A stretch of 64,000 nucleotides of DNA. Origin: Archegozetes longisetosus. Its lineage: Eukaryota; Arthropoda; Arachnida; Sarcoptiformes; Trhypochthoniidae. The position numbers and the translations under genes are program-made. Where the stretch lies: NCBI GenBank assembly GCA_018873245.2, contig JAEMBT020000003.1, forward strand, positions 9,195,843 through 9,259,842, given 5' to 3'. Position 1 is the first letter of the stretch; each line of letters begins with the position of its first letter. Under the pieces are notes generated by a model. The model was not told the DNA's origin. It saw only the letters and a program-made list of their open reading frames with translations, and searched no databases. This document shows positions 15,150 to 26,202 of the stretch, one piece after another.

Positions 15150-16526
15150 CTAATGATTGATGGTATAGGTTTTGTTGTTAGTTTGGAAATTACTACTTCC
15201 ATAATTAACTGTTGGCTTCTGTGTTATCGCATAAGAATATCCATGCATTCTCTGACCATTGTTCCAGCTCTTCATCACAGGCTTCCTATTGTTTTTATGG
15301 TTATCTTCTTTGCTCTCATAACTCCATACATTTGTTTTTGGCTTTTTCTCAGCACTGTTCTCATCACTATTTACTTGCCATTTCTTAGAGTCTGATTTAG
15401 GGACTCCGCCAACGATAGAAGAACTCGTATAATGACCGTCATATGTTTGATGGCGTTTATGGTTTTGGGGATTACGAGCGCTTGTTTCACGATAAGTGCT
15501 TTCAGGGTTATGTGCGAACGATGGAGAGTGTTCTGATTCTGGATTGTGGGAGTCATGCCTGTTATAGTTGTCATGTGGTCCTTCTACTGTTTGTTGCTCT
15601 TCATTAAACTTATTTCGATTACTCTGCACATAATCACGATTTTTGTCTTCATATTCTCTATCTTTCTTAATCTGTGAAGTCTCAGAATTCTGATGTTCAC
15701 CATTATGATTATTAACATTATGATCATCTGATTCTGATTCTGATTCATATCTGTTACTGACATTCGGAGAATCCTTATGAACATGACTATCGCTACGTTC
15801 ATCTTGACTCGAATAGTCTGACTTCTGATTCCATTTTACTTGACTGTTAGCCTTGTTTGTATTAGAGTTGCCATTTTTGCTATACTGTCCAGACTTATGA
15901 CTGTTGTGGTTAGAAAGCGAGCCTTTATTTTTACGATCATCAGCAGACCATTGTTTGAGTCCATGTTGACTACCTTTATCTTCAACTCCATGACTATCAT
16001 GTTCTTGAATATCTTTTCCATGCGAACTCTTCATACCTCTCTCTTTATCCCAAGACCATGATTTCTCAAAGCCATGGCCTCTATTACGATTATAATGACT
16101 TCTGTAACCACTATCACTATAACTATTTTCATGTATACCATGTCCAGCTTTACTTGAATCACTCCTATCCTCTTTCAATCCGTCATCGTTTTTTGATTTT
16201 TCAGTCCACACTTTTGAGCTTTTCTGAGAGTTTTGTTCATTAGATCCACCTTCTTTGTCATCGGTATTCTCACTCTTATGGTTCTCACCTTTAAACCCAC
16301 TTTTCTCACCGGAAATTTTAGAAGTTTTTAAGTCATTTTTGAGTATAACAGTTGTATGTTTTATATCATTGACTGGCACTGAACTCAAAAGTTTATTTTT
16401 TTCGTCTTGAGTGACGCGAAAGAGGACAAGTCTGTTGCCTACAATAGCTGGCATGAACTCATCAGCATCAATAACAAACCATATATTTGCAAATAAAGTC
16501 AAAAATAATAGTCTCTTAAATTCCAT
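15150..16526 (-). CDS. Predicted secreted, cysteine-free, Trp-patterned disordered protein
   Basis: Single open frame of 458 codons, not recognised as a known family. The start MEFKRLLFLTLFANIWFVID is a clear signal peptide (cleavage about residue 21, before DEFMP). Residues 22-70 are ordinary in composition (PAIVGNRLVLFRVTQDEKNK); from about 70 to the end the protein is extremely rich in Ser, Asn, Lys, Asp, Glu, His, Gly and Gln. The mature chain has no cysteine. Tryptophans recur at residues 107, 157, 159, 193, 232, 383, 401 and 421, often as K-x-W or K-W followed by polar residues (KVWTEK, KSWSWD, KQWSAD, VKWNQK, KKWQVN). A degenerate HNPES repeat occurs near 327-343. The frame stays open upstream to 16745, but that part lacks the compositional bias and is probably 5'UTR; MFVKV at 16541 is an alternative start. 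No intron is needed. A matrix, adhesive, silk-like or cuticle role is possible but unproven. Confidence 0.75.
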   Translation of the reverse strand: MEFKRLLFLTLFANIWFVIDADEFMPAIVGNRLVLFRVTQDEKNKLLSSVPVNDIKHTTVILKNDLKTSKISGEKSGFKGENHKSENTDDKEGGSNEQNSQKSSKVWTEKSKNDDGLKEDRSDSSKAGHGIHENSYSDSGYRSHYNRNRGHGFEKSWSWDKERGMKSSHGKDIQEHDSHGVEDKGSQHGLKQWSADDRKNKGSLSNHNSHKSGQYSKNGNSNTNKANSQVKWNQKSDYSSQDERSDSHVHKDSPNVSNRYESESESDDHNVNNHNGEHQNSETSQIKKDREYEDKNRDYVQSNRNKFNEEQQTVEGPHDNYNRHDSHNPESEHSPSFAHNPESTYRETSARNPQNHKRHQTYDGHYTSSSIVGGVPKSDSKKWQVNSDENSAEKKPKTNVWSYESKEDNHKNNRKPVMKSWNNGQRMHGYSYAITQKPTVNYGSSNFQTNNKTYTINH

Positions 16527-16687
16527 CACTTTCACAAACATAAATTCAAATTCACTGTAGTAACAGATCGTTTGGAAGCAATAAAACCAATGAAGAGAAA
16601 AGAGATCTTTTTTCAACAGTTCATGACTTGAATGAGATATGATTTTAAACGGTTTTGAAATATGAGCGTTTCTACAACCTAAGGATA

Positions 16688-16695
16688 TATTTATA
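16688..16695 (-). promoter_or_regulatory. TATA box of the secreted-protein gene
   Basis: TATAAATA on the minus strand about 160 bp upstream of the ATG. A TCATAT initiator-like motif lies about 32 bp downstream (A near 16,663), the usual TATA-to-start spacing. This would give a 5'UTR of about 137 nt without introns. In such AT-rich DNA a chance match is possible. Confidence 0.35.
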
Positions 16696-18264
16696 AACTT
16701 TCTGGTATTATCTCGTGACTGGTATTCCTGCTCTCTGGGAGGCATATTACGATGAATTTTTAAAGATAATCTAGTTTTTCTAATTAGGGAAATAATAGTT
16801 TCTGTACAACGATTATGTGATCGATTTCGGAATTAGGCGAAAAGATTGTGTTTAACCAACTGGAATTCGGTAAACTAACAAAAGGGCAAACCAATCTCGA
16901 CTATCACACTACCATATGTGACATTCTATCCTTTTTTTCTAACTAAACTTCGACTATTTTTAGTTCAATCAGATCATGTCAGTTAGAATTTCTAAAAGTA
17001 GCAAAATTGTTTCATTAACATCAATATAATATTGATGCAAATAGTTATTAAATTTTGTTTTTTTATTCCGTAATCAGTAATTAACTTCTACTGACAATAA
17101 TATAAAGTGAAACATTTGTTGGTTAGGAGATATAAAATAAAACCTAGAAACATAAGATGATTAAGAAAAGACAAATACAAACAAAAGGTGCTTATATTGT
17201 AGACAGGTTGTAATATATAATTGAAGAGGACTTACTTCAGGTTTGAATGGAGTAAGAAATGCTATAATGATTATGGTTAAATTATTCAGTAAGTGCAACT
17301 CAAATCAGCTCTAAGGCAAAATTTGAAGAACCAACAAGGATCAAGCTCCATCATTATATACATTGTATATTTTTTACTCTCTTTATTCCTTAACTCATAT
17401 ATACTTTCATCTTGCTTTATATTCAAGTTTCTAATCATTTTTTTCTGAAAAACCGGTGAGTATGTCCTAAGTGGATTAGTGTATTTGTATTATTTGAGCA
17501 ATTCTTAGAGTTGAAACTAAATTCAAGAATGCATAATATGAGGTCAAATGTTTTATTCCACAGAAACATCGCTTTTATATTTAATATAACTTTTGCTAAC
17601 CAACGTTCAAAATCAAATGATCTAATTACGAATTATTCAAAAGGTTAAACCAGAGATCGACGACCGAAGGAATACTGATTAGAAACAGATTAGTTCTACT
17701 TCCGTTGCGATTGTCAATTATTTTATACGAAATATAAGTAATTTTTAGCTTTCAAGCAGAATGCATCCCATTAGTTAACTGGCATTAACTAGAATTAGAG
17801 GCATTTCTGGAAGAATGATCTGCCTTTAAAGCTGATGTGATGTTCGATTAGAAGTAATTTGACGTGCAATTAATGTAAGAGTGATTTTTGCATTTTAATG
17901 CTTGATTACATCATAATGAGCTCTCAGTCGCACAATTGAAAGCGACGATTGCCGAGATATCTTTAATTATTATACTGACTGTCAGCATAACCTTGTTTTC
18001 TCGATCAAATTCTCATTTTAATCACCAAATCTATAATTATTTTCCATCACTTCAGTTAACAAATAAGATAAGAGAAATCGAAGACAATAATTATAGTAAT
18101 TTGTGAATTAAGCATCCTATTGACTGTGTTGACAAGAAATCATTTATCTTATCAGAAGATTGCGAAATAAGGTAGGATTCAGTTGGATAAGATTAGATTT
18201 TGCGCAAGGCATGCAATTTTTATCAAACTCGAAAATTTGATGAATCTTATTATCTTTATACATG

Positions 18265-18402
18265 CAGTAAAACCTGTCTAACTTCAATGCGCATTTAAGT
18301 AGTTTCTAAAACAATATAAAATCCCATAGAAAAACGTAGTTTAATTGTTATTGGCTTTAAAAAACCACTTAACTACATGTGAAAGTTAGACAAGTTTTAC
18401 TG
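18265..18402. mobile_element. Pogo/Tigger-like MITE, copy 2 (138 bp)
   Basis: Same family as the element at 6,174: CAGTAAAACCTGTCTAACTT on the left and CAGTAAAACTTGTCTAACTT read inward from the right, extending imperfectly for about 45 bp. The right flank is TA; the left flank is TG, probably a mutated TA. Its ends agree better than those of copy 1. Confidence 0.85.
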
Positions 18403-18960
18403 TAGTTACTCATAAGAAGGCGCAGGTTTCGAAACCGTTTTAGTCAACGATGGATTCAATTTTAGATCTGAACTTATTGTGCTTAAGCAGTCTATTCTTT
18501 ACAAATTGAATTTAGAAGAAGCTTCAAAGCGAAACTTTAAATGGGATTTGGCGAAAAAAATTATTTTTATTATCAAGGAATGCAATTTCATTGAGAAATC
18601 CTGAGGTCTTATGATGTGAATAAATACTAGTACGAAAAAACGTGCACAACAATGAACGATTATCAGTGAAGCGCCCAAAACAAACCTTATTTCTTCATTG
18701 AAGTGAAAGGTAGAACAAAATATGGAATTGATAACTACACGCGTCGTAAATTGCTTATTGCAAAATTAAGTTAACAATAATTAGGTTTATTTAGCGCATG
18801 AATAATTATAGTCAAGTAAGTCATCATTGAGAGAACTAGTTCTTTAATAGCTTGTCAGCTTATGTATAATCACTTTTGAATTAACATAAATTTCACGATT
18901 CACTAGTCAAAGTTTACTGAACTAACGTATATTTATTTTCTCCCATTTTCGCTTATTTTC

Positions 18961-19000
18961 TCCTATTTTTCTACTATTTTTCTACTATTTTTCTACTATT
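18961..19000. repeat. Short tandem repeat, 11-bp unit CTACTATTTTT
   Basis: Three consecutive copies preceded and followed by related TTTTCTCC/TTTTGCTG units, giving a pyrimidine-rich plus strand. Confidence 0.8.
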
Positions 19001-22000
19001 TTGCTGTTATTTTGTCTTACTTTTGTACCCTTTCTCTTTTTTCACATCTGTGTGAAGAACTCATTTGTTTTGAGAGACCATCTGGTCTTTGGTTTCAGAT
19101 GCGTTTTTCTTGCTTTTCACTCACTGTTATATTTTTTGTTTTTAGTCTCTCTTTTTGCCTTTGATTCGATGATTTCTTATCTTTAGTCATTTCCAGCCGA
19201 TTTCTTACCAAACATTTTGGTGGAATGGATGGCACAAGTATTTGACTATTATTTTTTTTCAATAGTGGTCTCGAACTCTGTGCGCTTCTCTGCTGCACAA
19301 GTCTTTTGTTTAACCAAACGGTCGAGTTTGCGAACGAACAATGGAGTTTGTCGTCTTGTAAACTCTGTAAATCCTTTATTCTTAAAGCCAACACTTGATT
19401 TATTGATACTTTTAGATACATTTACTTTAAAGGGCGATAAAAGCTCGAAAAAGGTCAGAAAACATATACTCGTTCTCCCAGCTCACGCTGTTTCTGATAA
19501 TTCAGAAGAGATCTCGACTCAAAACAAAAACAACACTAAATATGATTGAAGGCCTTTCATTATTACAATGAAGAATATGATTGCAGTTTGGATAGAAAAA
19601 GAAAGAATTTCTGTTTTGTTTTTTGGTCATCAGATGATGATTTATGAAAATGCGAGTTTACATTTTTCAAACCTATTCTCTAATCCTTTAACAAAAAACC
19701 CATAAAAACTTCAAATCGACGCTCATATCAACTTTTTACAGACAAAAGTATAGATATTTAGACTAAAATTTGATATGCAATACATGACAGTCCTATGATT
19801 CGAAATATTATTCGAGTTAAGTCTTAGAAAAAGAGTTGTCTTTGGAGAAAGAGAAAATATTTTATACTCAGATTTTTTGCTTGCAGCCTTCAAACCGGAA
19901 TAAAACTCAGTAGTTTATTGGTTGCGAATCCCTCAGATTTACTCTGTCTCCTATGGAGGTAAAAACGTGATGACTAGACGTGACTTTGTGTTGCAAATTA
20001 GTCAAATAATGTGACAGTTCCGATAAATATCAAGTCCGGCGTACTGGACTTTTACTAAATCAATCTTTTAGAAAACTTGCCTTTCATTCTACTCCTTTCA
20101 AGACATGTTGAAATTTTTTCTCAAGATAAAAGAACGTTTGAAAATTTGTTTTTTAAAATTTTCTTGAATAGTCTATGACTATTAGTTTAGTTGAGCTAAT
20201 TGTTGAACGCGCACCAGTAGTTGCGTCTACGTAGTGCTTGTAAGAATATACACGAACTTCCCCTGAAAACCTGACGCTGCCTAAAAGTGCCTTAACAACT
20301 TAACTACTGAACGTGCAACATTATTTTCAATAGTTATTTCATATTTGAATAGTGATGATATCGCACACAAGTTGAATAGTATTTATGAATGGATCCGATT
20401 TTGCCAGGGTATGAAGAAAATATTAAAGAAAAAGGAAAGCAAAAGTTATAACTGAAGGCAGAATTGCCGTGGTTAATAGAAAATGTGTCAGCTACTAAAG
20501 TTCAGAATCGGACACAAAAATAAAACTTTGAAATATGCTGATGAGAAAAGTGAAGACAGAAAGTGATTTCAAAAGTAAAAGCCATTAAAATTGGAGAAAA
20601 ATGAGAAAAAGTTAGGAATTGTTGAAATGTTTTCTCAACTGATTAAGCATTAGATGACTTACTATCTAGTGGGAGAAAATATACAGTAACTTGTGTCTAA
20701 TTAAACTAAATCTGATTTGTTTGCTCCATCCAAATGTTAATGCGAATGCCTTTTGGCTATTATTGAAAGTTACAGAAGATGTAACTTTAGGTATTTGAAA
20801 ATATTTTTCAAAATTCTGCTAATAATTAAGCTGTTAACACAATATAACAGAATACAGAAGCTTGCAAACAGTACAGAATATGTATTTATTTATGGAGTCA
20901 AACAAAAGTTATCGCGAATAAAATTGAAATTCTTTTAATTAAAATCTATAGCCTTCGGCCCAATTATTTTGTTAACTAAAAATTTAGTTTAAAGTATTGG
21001 AATGTTTTTTGAAGTTTTTATTGATTTAGAACCAATTTAGCACTAGTTTAAGAAGCAGAGCAATCGGTAGAGAACAAAATGAAACACATGACATGAATTT
21101 GCAATCAAATAGTTGTTTGCAGTTTTACGTGTGGTAACTAGAATTTTAACTATATCTCAAAGCATAACAATAACCAGGAATACACTTTGAGTCATTTTTC
21201 AATACCATATTCGTTTTGGAAGGTTCAGTCAGAATCCCTATTAGTATTGATGTGGAGCTGAACTTTGAATAGATGAATAATTTTCTATTTGCCTGGCAAG
21301 TTTTTGCGCCTATGTTATCCAATTGTACGTAATTGTTTTAGTCATACGGTCATATTTGGTAACACTTGTACTTGTAGTACACAATCAAGTGGAGGAAAAG
21401 CATTTCAGCCTCAGTTCTCTATCTGTGAAGTGCATCAAAATTGTGTCACGTCTGAAGCATCTCTAGGAGTAAATCAATTTTAGAGAAAACTAATCGCGAA
21501 TGAAGTTCGTGTCGATCAGAATACTAGAGAAGGACTTGACTCACTTGTATGCTTTCTCATTAAATGAATTCACATCATATACAATATATCGAAATTGAAT
21601 ATTTCAGTCAACATACATTTGAAAATAAAATTCAATTACTCTCTCCAAGACATGAAATGGTGAAAATCATTTTTTCACTTTGATCACAAGTTGGTTTAAT
21701 TTATTTTTTGTTTACTAAATAAGTAAAGAAAAGGGGAGAAGTGTTTGCTGAAGAGTTTGATATAACAAGCTTATACTTGAGATCAATTGTTACAAGTTAT
21801 CGCAAAGGAGTTTAAAAATTTTCGTAAAACTAGTCATACATGAGTGCAGTTATAGGTTAGATACTAAGAAACAAATATTGAGCTTAACGTGGAATAAAAC
21901 CAAATAAAGCAGAGATCCAGTAATTGTTTTTTGCTTTGAGTAGTGGGCTCTCTATCAATGCAATGAAATAGTGTGTATAAGTGGCTAAAATAAAAAGCGA

Positions 22001-22533
22001 AAAGACGCTACCGCTATTCGGTTTGATCCAAATGGGAAATTGAGTATTAAGGCGTACTCTGAGCAACATCATCAAAGTGTTCTACCAGTTTTTTGCCTAG
22101 ACCCGAATGCTTGCCTTCACTATAACAAGTATAATATTATTTTTTCAATAGAGCTAACAAACACTATTAATGCTTGTAAGAAGAATTCTTTTGCATGTAA
22201 GCTCGCGAAAGGTCTCTCTGCCAAATATGATGGATTAATAGCCGCTATTCTCTGTTGTGAGAAAAAACCATATGCAGAATCTCGCATATACTCTTCTGCC
22301 CTTTAACATTCGCCAAACATGTGTTTTTCTTCTTTCGCTACATTTTTTTAGCTTCGATTTGATAAGTGATTTATTTTTCAACTTATGTCCCAAACCATTA
22401 AGTTATCACTTTGGCTATATTAGCAAAGTATAGCTATTGTTTGGCGCAAGGCTTCAAATTTGCTTTGAATGATCGAAATGTGTATGTTCCTCTATTTTGG
22501 AAGTTAAATTGACTTTTTTTTTATATCTGAACC

Positions 22534-23156
22534 CACTGCCGTAGCCAGCTTTTTGGTCTGGGGGGGGGGCTAAATGTCTGAAAATTCTCAGTTAAGCTTT
22601 ATCTAATCAAAATTTAATACAATATAATTTTTCTGTTACAATGATTTTTACCAAATCCAATGGCAAAATTATCTAGATTAATAGATAATGCAATTTCTCT
22701 TTCAATCGAAATAAGAGCCAAACCGTTTAATCTGTCATTAGACATCGAAATTCTCAAATAAGTTTTAATTCTTCTTAATGTTGAAAAACTCTTTTCACAC
22801 GAAACATTAACACATCCTATAGTTAATGATATCTTAAAATACTTTAATAAATCTGGCATAGAGTTTGAATAATCAGTTAATTTTTTTTTTATAGACATTA
22901 AAAGTATCTTCGCACTCATAGAATAATAATTTTGGAGTTTCAGAATTTGACTTTAAATTTTCTAGATTCAAACAATAATGAGTAGCAAAAGGCTTCATAA
23001 TTTCAAAGTTCATGAAATGCTTGGATATTGGATAGCAAGCGTTAACTCCCATTAAAATATCTGTTAATTTATTATCAAACCTTTGATTTAACTTAAACTT
23101 TGAAAAACCTTTGGGGGGGCTATAGCCCCCCTAGCCCCCCGCTGGCTACGGCTGTG
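22534..23156. mobile_element. hAT-family DNA transposon remnant, 623 bp
   Basis: Bounded by inverted repeats CACTGCCGTAGCCAGC on the left and CACAGCCGTAGCCAGC read inward on the right, with G-rich and C-rich runs just inside both ends. A perfect 8-bp target duplication, TCTGAACC, flanks it at 22,526-22,533 and 23,157-23,164, the size expected for hAT. At 623 bp it is far shorter than an autonomous hAT element; most of the transposase is deleted. Confidence 0.95.
22614..23104 (-). pseudogene. hAT transposase C-terminal fragment, frameshifted
   Basis: The minus strand encodes the tail of a hAT transposase, including VSCEKSFSTLRRIKTYLR and NDRLNGLALISIEREI, the dimerisation region conserved in ZMYM1-like hAT proteins. 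The frame from about 23,104 (GFSKFKLNQRFDNKLTDIL onward) breaks at a run of nine A residues near 22,880-22,890, where a one-base slip moves it into the frame of the conserved tail. No zinc-finger or catalytic core remains, so it cannot encode an active transposase. Confidence 0.88.
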
Positions 23157-23164
23157 TCTGAACC

Positions 23165-25811
23165 TCTTATTTACTTACATGCTATAAGTGAATAAGAAAA
23201 TTGAATCTATACTAAAAGTATAATAAATTAGCGTATAGTTTGTCGTAAGACAAAATTCTTACTATTTTAGTCCATTCTTCTCTCAAATATCACTGTAATA
23301 GAAATGAAACAAAAGATTACATACTATTATACAAGTTTTTGCTTTGCTTTTCGATGCAAAACTGGATGCCAGACAAGTTTTCAAATATTAGAATAGAAGA
23401 TGATTATAGACTTCGAAAACTAGACTGAAAGTTAAACAAAAAAAAGCCCAAAAGCCTATCCAGTACTAGCATTAATGGTGAGGTTCAATTGAAATGAAGT
23501 TTTAGGCTATTTTTCTTTCATCATCTAGGATTACAATGAGGCTTGAGTAGAACAGTAATAACTATTCTCGTGCTATAACTGCTATTTTACTAATTGTCAA
23601 CTCTTTGTTATTAAATTCTTTGCTCATTAAAAACGATAAAAATATTGACTTAAATTAAATCATATCATTTCAGATTAATATTGAAAAAATGTATAATTAT
23701 CTTGTATCACATCAAGAGAATACTGTAAACAGCAGTGGAACATTTCAAACTCGAGCCAACAATGAGCCGAGTGTTCGAAATTTTTTTATTATCTTAGTTT
23801 ATGATTCTCTCAGGAAATATGAGCGATAGATTTGATCGAATTATTCCTGCTTTGAATGGGTTTTAAATTGAGTTTCTGTTGAAATTCAAAGGCAAACTTG
23901 AGATAAAGGAAGAAAATTGGATATATTATTTAATATTTTGTTTTATTATTGAGAATATTGTTTGAGAGGAATATTGTTTGAGAGTATTGTTTGATAAGAT
24001 ATTTTTTATGCATCCCAGATATTACATGGGCCAATATTGCATAGGCTCATGCTATCTCGCGCTTAATTACAAGTTTTACTTCACTTTTATTAATTGCCAA
24101 AGAAAAGAAGAAATAAAAACATAGTTTTCTCTTTTTATACTCTAATGCATAAAATGATCTCAAATAGAATTTGTTTTATGGCAGCAATATTTGTCAGAAC
24201 TTTGTCAGGCTATTATCTTATATAAAGCTTCTTAGTTGCAAAACTCAGCGAATGTCATATTTTTATTATTTAGCATTTGATACACATTTATCATAGTATA
24301 ACAATTGTCTGCAGTAGTTATTTGTCGATTGGAAATAAGCAAAGGATTAGTTGTTCGATAAACACAAAAAATAACGTTTACTGAATATGTCAGCTTTTAC
24401 TGCAAAGTCGAAAATCAATACTGATATTGAATAAAAACAGATCTAATCCCAGTATTGAAGGATAATGCATTAGCAAATTATTGGAAGGCTATTGAGATGT
24501 TTCGCATCTGCGGAACGTTATGAATAATGAATGAACCAGTTCTATAAATATTGAAACTTTGAGCACTTCATCAAACAGATAATTATTAAACTTTTTCCAC
24601 TCTTTTCAAACTTATGGCAAAAATATGCAAATATGTAAATCCTGATAAATAGTATACGCACAAAGTGTACATAATTATCGACTTATTTAAATGATAATAA
24701 TAATAGCAATTTTCTTATGCAAATGTTTGAATGCGTTTTGCATTTTTTAAACGCAAACTAATAATTGAGTTGGAAAAACAAACAAAAATATATAGAAAAA
24801 ACATAATTTCTATCTCAAGAGAAAGATCAGATGTATTTTAGAGTCTAATAAAGGATAGAATAGAAAATCATGTCAAACGTTCAATAGTAAAGGTATTACA
24901 ACTACAGATGGATTACTTTTACAAAACAAACCAAAATGCATTACCAGAACATTTCCAAATGAGATATCATTTCAAATACTGCTTCACTCTCATCTATTCC
25001 AAGCTTTTATTCTGGTATATGAGTTGTATTTGTTTTTTATTCTTATTTTTTATTAATGTGAATGTCTTGTGCGATACTCTAACGCAATCACTATTATGGA
25101 CACCGCAGTACAGTGTATACAAAATGTATATAAAAATCAAGAATAGGCTACTATTCACATACGAGTAGCTGAATGTCAAGCATGGAAGGAGAATATCTCT
25201 TACAGGATGAGTTATGATCAAACTTTAAAAAGGATTGGGACCTGTGAGCTGTGTCACTTTTCAAGCTATAATAATAATTTATCAATAATACCTAACAGTC
25301 CGTTGGTTGGTATACTATTTCCATCCAAATATAAACAGGTATATATACTAAAGTACTTATAAACCCTAAACAACCATAGCTTTGTTAGCGCAACAAACTA
25401 AAAATATTGCTCTCCATTTAATAGTAAATATTGCTGAAAACCTTTTATTCACTCATAAAACTGTTTTCTCTTCCTCTTCTTCGACTTAATAGCATTTTGG
25501 TATAAACTATAAGTTACTTCGCTATTCCTCATACTCTAACATTGCAGTTAACTCTTAACTGCAATTAAATTGTGATTAATGACAAGTGTGCGAATAGATG
25601 TTTTCCACACAACTGCATTCATTTAAACTCTCCTAACAAATTTTGCCGAAAATTCTATTTGAAAATATATATAACTAACATTTTGTGAACTAACTTTTTT
25701 GTACTCACTTCAACAACAATAACCACAACAAAGAGAGGAAACACTTCACAATTTAGTTCATTATATGGTAGTTGTGCTCAATTTTTTCAACCTATTTGGC
25801 TATTTTACATA
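23165..25811. other. Gene-poor region between the hAT and mariner remnants
   Basis: AT-rich sequence with a small local repeat of GAATATTGTTTGAGAG near 23,950-24,000. No supported gene. Confidence 0.6.
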
Positions 25812-25813
25812 TA

Positions 25814-26202
25814 TTAGGTTGTCCGGATCAAAACTTGTTTTTTAATTTTTTTAATATCTCAAAAATTAGTGAACAGATTCAAATGAAATTTTAGTACATC
25901 ATTCCTGATTAGTTAAGGTATTCACCCTCATTCTCAATGACCCGTTCCCATCGATCTTCATGGATGTCCGTTACAGTCCTGTTGAGGAGGACTCCCGAAT
26001 TTGATGAAAACTCGTTGTTCATAGTCAGTAACTGATTTCTGGAGCTCTGGACGATTCATTTTTTCACTCAAATTAAATTCAATGTTTTTTCTATATTTAA
26101 TAAGTATTCAACTAAATAATTACAAGATGGCACTGAAAAATAATGAGTACTTTAAAAGTTATAGCCCAAAATGTAATACAACTTTTGATCCGGACAACCT
26201 AA
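25814..26202. mobile_element. Internally deleted mariner-type element, 389 bp
   Basis: Both ends read inward as TTAGGTTGTCCGGATCAAAA, with TA dinucleotides at 25,812-25,813 and 26,203-26,204 as the target duplication. The near-identical termini suggest a fairly recent copy. The centre encodes only the two ends of a transposase, so the element is non-autonomous. Confidence 0.9.
25909..26059 (-). pseudogene. Mariner transposase N-terminus joined to C-terminus
   Basis: The ATG at 26059 opens MNRPELQKSVTDYEQRVFIK, resembling the start of mariner-like transposases. About 20 codons later the frame changes and reads TDIHEDRWERVIENEGEYLN then stop, resembling the conserved C-terminal RW..(C/V)I...G.Y tail. 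The DDD/E catalytic core is missing, consistent with a single internal deletion in the parent copy. Confidence 0.7.

Larger units (their letters stand above)
16746..22525. other. Gene-poor region
   Basis: Contains the second 138-bp MITE and an 11-bp tandem repeat. Around 19,095-19,549 both strands carry open frames of about 110 codons, neither recognisable. The plus-strand frame at 22,040-22,306 is also unassigned. Confidence 0.5.

Noticed and set aside
15371..16243. Several 60-73 codon open frames on both strands inside 15,150-16,526
   Set aside because: They are shadows of the long biased frame of the secreted-protein gene and have no signature of their own.
19095..19549. Overlapping open frames of about 110 codons on both strands
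   Set aside because: Neither strand gives a recognisable domain, a signal peptide with a credible context or splice-supported extension. Left unassigned.
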